DNA of 5,596 nucleotides, taken from positions 18,231-23,826 of the forward strand of contig PKWT01000361.1 in NCBI GenBank assembly GCA_003132125.1. Reading direction: 5' to 3'. A program made the position numbers and the translations under genes. Below are positions 1-5,596 of the stretch, piece after piece; position 1 is the stretch's first letter; each line of letters begins with the position of its first letter. The notes under the pieces were generated by a model. It was not told the DNA's origin. It made no database searches and was given only the letters and a program-made list of their open reading frames with translations. This DNA is from Micrococcales bacterium (GTDB lineage: Bacteria; Actinomycetota; Actinomycetes; Actinomycetales; Dermatophilaceae).

Positions 1-127
1 GCTGCTGTGCCGATGGACATCTGGACGGATCCCCTCAGCACGGTCTGATGGGCTCCCCGGATGTTAGGTCGTGGATTTGCGGCCGCCGACGGGATCGTTC
101 GCGGCGAGGACCTGAGACGAGTGATCA

Positions 128-151
128 TGCCGCCGTTAAGGAACAGCGGCA
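128..151. repeat. Imperfect 10-bp inverted repeat with AAGG loop (hairpin or operator)
   Basis: The arms are TGCCGCCGTT and AACAGCGGCA around a 4-base AAGG loop. Nine of the ten pairs match, with one C/A mismatch. It lies about 60 bases before the regulator start. As RNA it would form a stable hairpin, and the following ACGTCTTTCG is only weakly T-rich. It could be the terminator of a gene ending near position 48, a leader hairpin, or a protein-binding palindrome. The sequence does not decide between these. Confidence 0.4.
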
Positions 152-169
152 ACGTCTTTCGTATACAGT
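140..169 (+). promoter_or_regulatory. Possible promoter for the GntR gene
   Basis: GGAACA at 140-145 followed by GTATAC at 161-166 (16-base spacer) resembles the GGAAC -35 of ECF-sigma promoters. TACAGT at 164-169 also fits the loose TANNNT -10 pattern of actinobacterial housekeeping promoters, but it has no good TTGACA at the right distance. Either reading places transcription start around 172-178, giving a leader of about 40 bases before the ATG. This is a weak motif match. Confidence 0.22.
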
Positions 170-174
170 AAACG
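153..174. promoter_or_regulatory. Candidate GntR/FCD operator with GTATAC core
   Basis: A 22-bp imperfect palindrome is centred between 163 and 164. Its core is a perfect GTATAC (161-166), and its outer arms match as CGT at 153-155 with ACG at 172-174, plus T157 with A170, so 7 of 11 pairs match. GTATAC-cored palindromes are known operators for some FCD-type GntR proteins; the UxuR/ExuR sites contain TGGTATACCA. Its place 40-60 bases upstream of a gene for such a regulator suggests autoregulation. The assignment is an inference. Confidence 0.35.
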
Positions 175-193
175 CGACGCAAGGTACGTCGCG
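173..193. repeat. Perfect 7-bp inverted repeat in the regulator leader
   Basis: CGCGACG (173-179) and CGTCGCG (187-193) are exact reverse complements separated by 7 bases. The repeat abuts the GTATAC palindrome and ends 7 bases before the ribosome binding site. It could be a second operator or a leader hairpin affecting translation. In GC-rich DNA a repeat of this length may also be chance. Confidence 0.35.
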
Positions 194-200
194 GCGAATG

Positions 201-208
201 AAGGGGAG
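201..208 (+). promoter_or_regulatory. Ribosome binding site of the GntR gene
   Basis: AAGGGGAG lies 5 bases before the ATG at 214. It is a strong Shine-Dalgarno match and fixes this ATG as the start of the regulator. Confidence 0.8.
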
Positions 209-213
209 AGCTC

Positions 214-882
214 ATGGCTGGCCACACAAGGGACACGATCGGTGGCCAACACCAGGCTCTGCGCGACCAGGTCCTGGTCGCGCTGCGACAACGCATCGTC
301 AACGGCGACTACCCTCCGGGTGAGCGGCTGACCGAAGACCGGTTGGCCGAGGACTTTGGCGTCTCTCGGAACCCGGTGCGGGAGGCGTTATTGGTGATGC
401 AGGCAGAGGGATTCGTCAACGTGGTGCCACGCCATGGGGCGTTCGTTGCGCTGCCGGACGCATCCACCATCGGGGACTTGTTCTCGATGCGTGAGCAGCT
501 GGAGACGCTCGCCGCGCGGCTGGCCGCCGAACGTGCCACGGTTGCCGACGTCGCAGACCTGCGTTCCCTGCTGGACGCGGCCCGCGAAGCCACCGAACGG
601 GTCGATCTTTCGAGAGTCGCCGAGCTGAACAGCGAGCTGCACATGCGCGTGATCGCGGTCAGCGGCAACAAGTGGCTCGCTTCGATCGCGACCTCCTTGT
701 ATCTCCAGGTGCAGTGGGTGTTCCGTATCGGTGCGGCCCATCGCGCACCGCATTCCTGGATCGAGCACATCCGCCTGGTCGATGCCATCGAGGCCGGCGA
801 CCGCGATGAAGCGGAGAAGGCGGCCAGGTCACACGTACACGCGGCGTCTACCGCTGCGCTGGGAAACGTGGAGCAGGGCTGA
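214..882 (+). CDS. GntR-family transcriptional regulator, FCD (FadR-C-like) subfamily
   Basis: This is a 222-residue DNA-binding regulator, a normal length for the family. Residues about 14-80 form the GntR winged helix-turn-helix. Landmarks are GDYPPGERL (31-39), the recognition region around LAEDFGVSRNPVREAL (44-59), and the wing RHGAFVA (73-79). Residues about 86-209 form the all-helical FCD ligand domain. Its metal/ligand positions appear as N139, H143, H185 and H207, in the contexts LNSELH, EH and RSH; the first position is Asn where many FCD proteins have Asp. The family usually senses organic acids, sugar acids or amino-acid-like molecules and mostly represses catabolic or transport genes. 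The start is set by AAGGGGAG at 201-208. The gene converges on the transporter/hydrolase operon, its stop 9 bases from theirs, so it may regulate that operon, itself, or a gene left of the window. The family call is very sure; the ligand and targets are unknown. Confidence 0.95.
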   Translation: MAGHTRDTIGGQHQALRDQVLVALRQRIVNGDYPPGERLTEDRLAEDFGVSRNPVREALLVMQAEGFVNVVPRHGAFVALPDASTIGDLFSMREQLETLAARLAAERATVADVADLRSLLDAAREATERVDLSRVAELNSELHMRVIAVSGNKWLASIATSLYLQVQWVFRIGAAHRAPHSWIEHIRLVDAIEAGDRDEAEKAARSHVHAASTAALGNVEQG

Positions 883-896
883 CGGCGGACGTCAGC
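878..896. terminator. Stop-codon-spanning hairpin between convergent genes (candidate bidirectional terminator)
   Basis: GCTGACG (878-884) and CGTCAGC (890-896) are perfect reverse complements around a 5-base loop. The left arm contains the TGA of the GntR gene (880-882). The right arm contains the complement of the TGA of the hydrolase gene (892-894). A symmetric hairpin between convergent genes is what a shared terminator would look like. Neither side has a T-tract, so it would be a U-less type as often proposed in Actinomycetota, or it may be incidental. The stem is only 7 bp. Confidence 0.4.
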
Positions 897-2682
897 GACC
901 ACATGCGTAACCCTGCATGCCTCGCGGATTCGCGCCGGCAGCGACGACCCCGGTCCTCGGGTCCCGAGTCACCGCGCACATCCGTCCCAGGCTCCAGCCG
1001 TCGGAGAGGCGCACCTCGTGGCCTTTGGCCGTCAAGCCCGAGAGGACATCGTGGTCGAGCCGGTCCTCGGCGACGAGAACAGCCGCCTCGACATCCCGGG
1101 GGTAGAAGGAGCCCGGGAAGCTCGTCGTGTGCCACGTCGGGGCGTCGATGGCCTCCTGCAAGGACTGACCGCCGATCAGATGCCGCAGGAGGAAGATCAG
1201 CTGCCACTGGTCTTGCTGGTCGCCTCCCGGCGAGCCACAGGCCAGCACCGGCTCCCCGTCACGGTGCACCATCGTGGGGGTGAGCGTCGTACGCGGGCGG
1301 CGCCCCGGCACGAGGGAGGAAGCGAGCCCCTCCTCGAGCCAGAACATCTGCATGCGGCTGCCGAGAGGGAACCCGAGCTCGGGGATGGTCGGCGAGCTCT
1401 GTAGCCAGCCACCGCTGGGAGTGGCTGAGACCATGTTGCCCCAACGGTCCACAACATCTACGTGGCACGTGTCGCCACGGGTCACGCCGTTGGACTCCAC
1501 GGTGGGCTCACCTGTCGTCGCATCTTCAGGTGTGGTCGCTTGCTGCGCCCGGTTCATCAGGTATGTCGCGAGGCGGGGTTCGCGACCGTCAGGGCTGCCG
1601 GGTCGGACGTCACGCGAGGCCCGGTCCTGCACCAGAGCGGCCCGCTCGAGGGCATACTCCTTCGACAGCAAGGTCTTCAGCGGCACGTCCTGGCCGTCGC
1701 CGTACCAGGCCTCGCGGTCCGCGAAGGCCAGTTTGAGGGCCTCGGTGATCGCATGGATACCGTGCGTCGTCGAGGGGTTCAGCGCATCGGGGTCACCCAA
1801 TGCGTCCAGGACGGTCATCGTCTGCAGGAGCGCGGGCCCCTGCCCCCAGGGCTGTGTCTTGGCGACAGAGAAACCATGCCAGTCAAGGGTGGCCGGTTCC
1901 TCCCATGTCGCGGAGAACGCCGCCATGTCACTGCCCGTGACCAGGCCGGGGTGCGCCTCACCGCTGGAGTCGCGGAACGCCTGCCGCGAGAACGCATCGA
2001 CGGCGTCCGCGACGAATCCCTGGCTCCATGCCCGTCGAGCGCCGTCGATCTGTGCCTGGCGGTCCGGGCCTGCGGCCCGACCTTCGTCCACCAGCCGTCT
2101 GAGGGTCCGGGCATACACGGGGTTGGCAAACAGGGACCCGGGTGCGGGCGCGCTGCCATGGTGGAGCCACAGCTCGGCCGAGGACGGCCAGTCGTTCTCA
2201 AAAAGCTCTTGCACGCTCGCCACCGTCGCGCAGATGCGCGCTCCGATCGGGTGGCCGCCGCCGGCATAACTGATGGCCGGTTCCAAGACCTCCTCGAGCG
2301 ACTGCGTTCCGTGGTCGCGCAGCATGAGCAGCCAGGCATCGACCGCACCAGGGACTGCTGCAGCCAGCGGGCCGGATCCCGGGATGAGGTCGATGCCCAA
2401 CGACGTGAAGTGTTCGATGGTGGCACCGGCCGGCGCTGGGCCTTGACCGGCGAGGACGCGTGGCGAGGGGTCCTGAACGGTCGCGATGATCGCCGGCACC
2501 TCCCCGCCCGGTCCGTTGAGGTGCGGCTCCACCACGTGCAGGACGAAACCGGCAGTCACTGCTGCGTCGAAGGCGTTGCCCCCGCGCTCCAGCGCGCGCA
2601 TCGCCGACTGGGAGGCAATCCAGTGCGTGGACGAGGCCATCCCGAAGGTGCCTTGGAGGGTCGGTCGGGTGGTGAAGGTCAT
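892..2682 (-). CDS. Gamma-glutamyltransferase-family Ntn-hydrolase (probable cytoplasmic hydrolase)
   Basis: This 596-residue protein has normal full length for the GGT superfamily. Family landmarks in order: RGGNAFDAAVTAGF (33-46), a PGG segment (58-60), AAAVPGAVDAW (107-117), LKLAFADREAWYGD (316-329), the processing region GDTCHVDVVDRWGNMVS (403-419), RPRTTLTP (462-469) and CGSPGGDQQ (482-490). T405 aligns with the nucleophile Thr391 of E. coli GGT, predicting self-cleavage between D404 and T405 into parts of about 404 and 192 residues. SPGG (484-487) matches the oxyanion hole. Residues that bind the glutamyl group in E. coli are not kept: Thr409 is S423, Asn411 is G425, the QMDD segment is replaced by RMQMF (443-447), and the Arg114 context is absent. 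No signal peptide is visible, so it should act in the cytoplasm. The ATG overlaps the ATPase stop as ATGA, with GGGAG 6 bases upstream. It is the last gene of the operon. Family membership is very sure; true transpeptidase activity or a glutathione substrate is doubtful, and an amidase or acylase-like hydrolase acting on the transporter's cargo is more likely. Confidence 0.93.
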   Translation of the reverse strand: MTFTTRPTLQGTFGMASSTHWIASQSAMRALERGGNAFDAAVTAGFVLHVVEPHLNGPGGEVPAIIATVQDPSPRVLAGQGPAPAGATIEHFTSLGIDLIPGSGPLAAAVPGAVDAWLLMLRDHGTQSLEEVLEPAISYAGGGHPIGARICATVASVQELFENDWPSSAELWLHHGSAPAPGSLFANPVYARTLRRLVDEGRAAGPDRQAQIDGARRAWSQGFVADAVDAFSRQAFRDSSGEAHPGLVTGSDMAAFSATWEEPATLDWHGFSVAKTQPWGQGPALLQTMTVLDALGDPDALNPSTTHGIHAITEALKLAFADREAWYGDGQDVPLKTLLSKEYALERAALVQDRASRDVRPGSPDGREPRLATYLMNRAQQATTPEDATTGEPTVESNGVTRGDTCHVDVVDRWGNMVSATPSGGWLQSSPTIPELGFPLGSRMQMFWLEEGLASSLVPGRRPRTTLTPTMVHRDGEPVLACGSPGGDQQDQWQLIFLLRHLIGGQSLQEAIDAPTWHTTSFPGSFYPRDVEAAVLVAEDRLDHDVLSGLTAKGHEVRLSDGWSLGRMCAVTRDPRTGVVAAGANPRGMQGYACGR

Positions 2683-3694
2683 TGCAGGCTCCCAGCGCTG
2701 TTGGTTTGTCGTACGTCCGGGCCTGCCCCGTCAGGGCCCACCAGATGGCAGGCGGCGTCTCCGTCGCCGATGCCCAGCAGCTGGGGCACCTCAGCCGTGC
2801 AGCGGTCGAACGCGAGGGGACATCTGGTGTGGAAGCGGCATCCCGACGGCGGGTCGAGGGCCGATGGCAGGTCGTCGCCGAGCAGAACCGCCTTGCGGGC
2901 CCGCTGCCGGGGCGGGTCCGCGACCGGAGCCGCGGCCAGCAGGGCCTGGGTGTAGGGGTGTGCTGGTCGGGCGAAGACCCTTTCGCGGGAACCCTTCTCG
3001 ACCAGCTGACCCAGATACATCACGGCGACGTCGTCGGCGAGGTACTCCACTGCCGACAGGTCATGCGTGATGAACAGGCACGCGAAGCCGATGTCACGCT
3101 GGAGGTCTGCCAAGAGGTTGAGCACCGAGGCCTGGACGGATACGTCGAGCGCGCTGGTGGGCTCGTCGGCAATGAGCAGGCTCGGTGAGGAGATCAGCGC
3201 CCGCGCGATGCTCACTCGTTGCCGCTGGCCTCCCGAGAGCTCGTGCGGATATCGCCTGGCCACCTCGGCGCGCAGGCCCACCCGGCCCAGCTCTTCGTTG
3301 ATCCGCTCCTCGCGGTCGCGCCGGGAAATCCGACCGGCCTGCAGCCGCAACGGTTCGCCGACGACGTCCCCCACCAGCATCCTCGGGTCCAGGGAGCCGG
3401 CCGGGTCCTGGAAGACGATCGACACTTCCTTGCCGTGCCGACGCATCTGCCGTCTGGACAGGTGGGTGACGTCGACGCCGCCGATCCGCACGACCCCCGC
3501 GGTTGGCTCCAGCAGCCGCACGATGCACCGGCCAACGGTCGACTTGCCCGAGCCGCTCTCACCGACCAGTGCCGTCACCTGACCCTTGCGGATGCTCAGT
3601 GAGACGCCGTCGACCGCCCGCACCGAACCGAAGTGCATGACCAGGTCCTCAAGCTCGAGGGCTACCTCCTCGAGCGCCACGTCCGTGTCGGGTT

Positions 3695-3698
<4 letters not shown>
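2679..3698 (-). CDS. Peptide-type ABC transporter ATP-binding protein, DppF/OppF-like
   Basis: This 339-residue ATPase powers a peptide/nickel-type ABC importer, pairing with the product of the gene upstream. Visible motifs: Walker A GESGSGKST (46-54), Q-loop Q97 in FQDPAGSLDP, signature LSGGQRQR (154-161), Walker B LLIADEP (174-180), D-loop SALD (182-185) and H-loop H212 in THD. The C-terminal oligopeptide-transporter domain begins around HPYTQALLAA (247-256). It contains C287, C293, C300 and C317, the spacing associated with an iron-sulfur cluster in this family. The start is the ATG at 3698-3696, which overlaps the upstream stop as ATGA and has AGGGGAG 6 bases before it. The frame stays open further upstream, to a codon at 3842, but that part is arginine/glycine-rich overlap and lacks homologous character. 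It overlaps the hydrolase gene by four bases downstream. The family is certain; the transported substrate cannot be read from an ATPase. Confidence 0.95.
2689..2693 (-). promoter_or_regulatory. Ribosome binding site of the GGT-family gene
   Basis: On the - strand, GGGAG lies 6 bases before the ATG at 2682 and within the end of the ATPase gene. With the ATGA overlap it fixes the hydrolase start and suggests translational coupling. Confidence 0.65.
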
Positions 3699-4752
<1,054 letters not shown>

Positions 4753-4756
<4 letters not shown>

Positions 4757-5596
4757 TCCCGGCTCCCCTTGGGGTCGAGGGCGTCCCGGAGGCTGTCGCC
4801 GAACACGTTGAATGCCAATGCGAGCACCATGATCGTCACACCGGGCAGGACTGCCGCCCACGGGGCACGCGCCGCGAACTGCTGTGCGGTGGCAAGCATG
4901 GTGCCCAGGCTCGGCGCCGGTGGCTGGATGCCGAGCCCAAGGAAGGACAGCACCGCCTCGCCGAGGATTGCGGAGGGGATGGCGACCGTTGCCTGCACCA
5001 GGACGACCGAGGTCGCGTTGGGCAGGATGTGCCGGGTCAGCACCCACAGGTCGCTGGCGCCGTCGACGACCGCGGCGGCCACGAAGTCCAGGGACTTCAG
5101 ACGTAGCGTGTCGGAGCGCACCACCCGGATGATTCCTGGAATCTGCGCTATGCCGATGGCTACGGCGGCGTTGCCGAGACTCGCGCCGCGGATGGCCGCA
5201 AGCCCCACAGCCAGGATGAGGAAGGGGAACGACAGCAGCAGGTCGGTGAACCGGGAGATCACAGCGTCGAGGGACCGGACGTAGCCAGACGCCAGCCCGA
5301 GCGGGACTCCGATCAGCAGCGCCGTCGCGACGGCGAGCATCCCCACCTCCAGGGAGGCTCGCGATCCGAGGATGATCCGCGAGAGCACGTCACGTCCGAG
5401 GTCATCGGTTCCGAGCAGGTGTCCCGCAGTGCCCGGCGGGGAGAAGGTGTTGGCGAAGTTCGTCTGTTCCGGGGCGTAGGGCGCCAGCCACGGCGCCAGC
5501 ACGGCGACGAACGTGGCCAGCACGAGCACGCTGAAGCTGATTACTGCCAACGGGTTTCGCCGCAGTCGCCGGATCACGCGAGCCTGGCGGCTGGCC
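4753..5596 (-). CDS. Peptide-type ABC transporter permease, DppC/OppC-like (5' end cut by the window)
   Basis: This is an inner-membrane permease of the peptide/nickel importer. Numbering from the GTG at 5577 (274 residues), I see a basic cytoplasmic start with the RRLRRNPLA motif, then TM1 about 11-33. The conserved LGTDDLGRDVLSR periplasmic/early segment follows at 56-67. Further hydrophobic segments lie near 76-100, 112-130, 135-152, 189-212 and 240-262, so six in total as expected. The cytoplasmic EAA loop that docks on the ATPases is FVAAAVVDGASD (165-176) leading into RHILPN (182-187). The frame stays open from that GTG to the window edge, adding ARQARSA-type residues, and no clear ribosome binding site precedes the GTG. 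The real start is therefore probably beyond position 5596, as family members are usually somewhat longer. The downstream end overlaps the DppD-like gene by ATGA. The DppB-type partner permease and the binding protein are not in the window and are expected upstream. The family call is very sure. Confidence 0.93.
4763..4770 (-). promoter_or_regulatory. Ribosome binding site of the DppD-like gene
   Basis: AAGGGGAG on the - strand, 6 bases before the ATG at 4756 and inside the end of the permease gene. It is the same octamer that precedes the GntR gene, and it fixes the start. Confidence 0.75.

Larger units (their letters stand above)
1..213. other. Non-coding leader upstream of the GntR regulator
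   Basis: No convincing complete gene lies here. On the + strand a frame is open from the window edge to a TGA at 46-48, giving a 15-residue tail that could be the end of an upstream gene. On the - strand an ATG at 20-18 could be the start of a divergent gene, with a GAGGGG-type site 10 bases upstream. The two readings conflict and neither can be tested inside the window. The rest, about 50-200, holds three dyads and a candidate promoter, listed separately, and ends in the ribosome binding site of the regulator. Longer open frames through this stretch have the arginine-rich composition of GC-rich shadow frames. Confidence 0.6.

Noticed and set aside
79..86. GCGGCCGC eight-base palindrome
   Set aside because: Expected at reasonable frequency in GC-rich DNA; short, with no supporting context as a regulatory or attachment site.
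48..323. 91-codon + strand open frame across the leader into the regulator
   Set aside because: It overlaps the regulator in another frame, has an Arg/Gly-rich composition, runs through the dyads, and lacks a ribosome binding site.
309..902. 197-codon - strand open frame antisense to the GntR gene
   Set aside because: Ser/Arg-rich shadow of a clear regulator gene and overlapping the hydrolase end; no family motif.
1274..2269. 331-codon + strand open frame antisense to the hydrolase
   Set aside because: Shadow frame opposite conserved GGT-family sequence; no domain or plausible ribosome binding site.
892..2682. Naming the hydrolase ggt
   Set aside because: The superfamily is clear, but several substrate-binding residues of true gamma-glutamyltransferase are missing, so the symbol would overstate function.
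1462..2955. Long open frame of 497 codons on the + strand antisense to the hydrolase and ATPase
   Set aside because: It lies over two genes with clear family motifs on the other strand. Its composition (Arg/Gly/Ala-rich, no recognisable motif) and lack of stops are the usual by-product of GC-rich coding DNA.
4757..5047. Longer N-terminus for the DppD-like ATPase
   Set aside because: The extra 97 residues lie over the permease gene with no ABC-family character. The start at 4756 has a ribosome binding site and ATGA overlap.

Overview
The window is GC-rich throughout. It has tightly packed, overlapping genes and a gene style common in Actinomycetota (high-GC Gram-positives). That placement is an inference from composition and protein flavour, because no taxonomic marker gene is present. 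Five protein-coding genes account for almost all of the sequence. I see no tRNA, rRNA, CRISPR array, insertion sequence or phage gene.

Layout. Positions 1-213 are a leader without a confident gene. It carries three nested or adjacent dyads (128-151, 153-174 with a GTATAC core, and 173-193), followed by a strong ribosome binding site. A GntR-family regulator of the FCD subfamily runs on the + strand (214-882). It converges on a four-gene minus-strand operon, and only 9 bases separate the two stop codons. A perfect 7-bp inverted repeat (878-896) holds both stop codons, one in each arm. Reading the minus strand 5'->3', the operon runs: a DppC/OppC-type permease (5' end cut by the window edge), a DppD/OppD-type ATPase, a DppF/OppF-type ATPase, then a gamma-glutamyltransferase-family Ntn-hydrolase. 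All three junctions are 4-base ATGA overlaps. Each downstream start has its own purine-rich ribosome binding site exactly 6 bases upstream, so the genes are probably translationally coupled.

How the genes may work together. The permease and the two ATPases are the inner-membrane core of a peptide/nickel-type ABC importer. The partner DppB-type permease and the substrate-binding lipoprotein are expected just beyond the right edge. The last gene encodes an enzyme with no visible signal peptide, so it should act in the cytoplasm on what the transporter brings in. It keeps the autoprocessing threonine and the oxyanion-hole SPGG of the gamma-glutamyltransferase superfamily. It lacks most residues that E. 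coli GGT uses to hold the glutamyl group, so its substrate is probably not glutathione. The plausible picture is an import-and-hydrolyse module for a peptide-like or N-acylated compound, possibly controlled by the neighbouring FCD regulator. The ingredients are known families. The unsettled points are the substrate, the link to the regulator, and the regulatory dyads.
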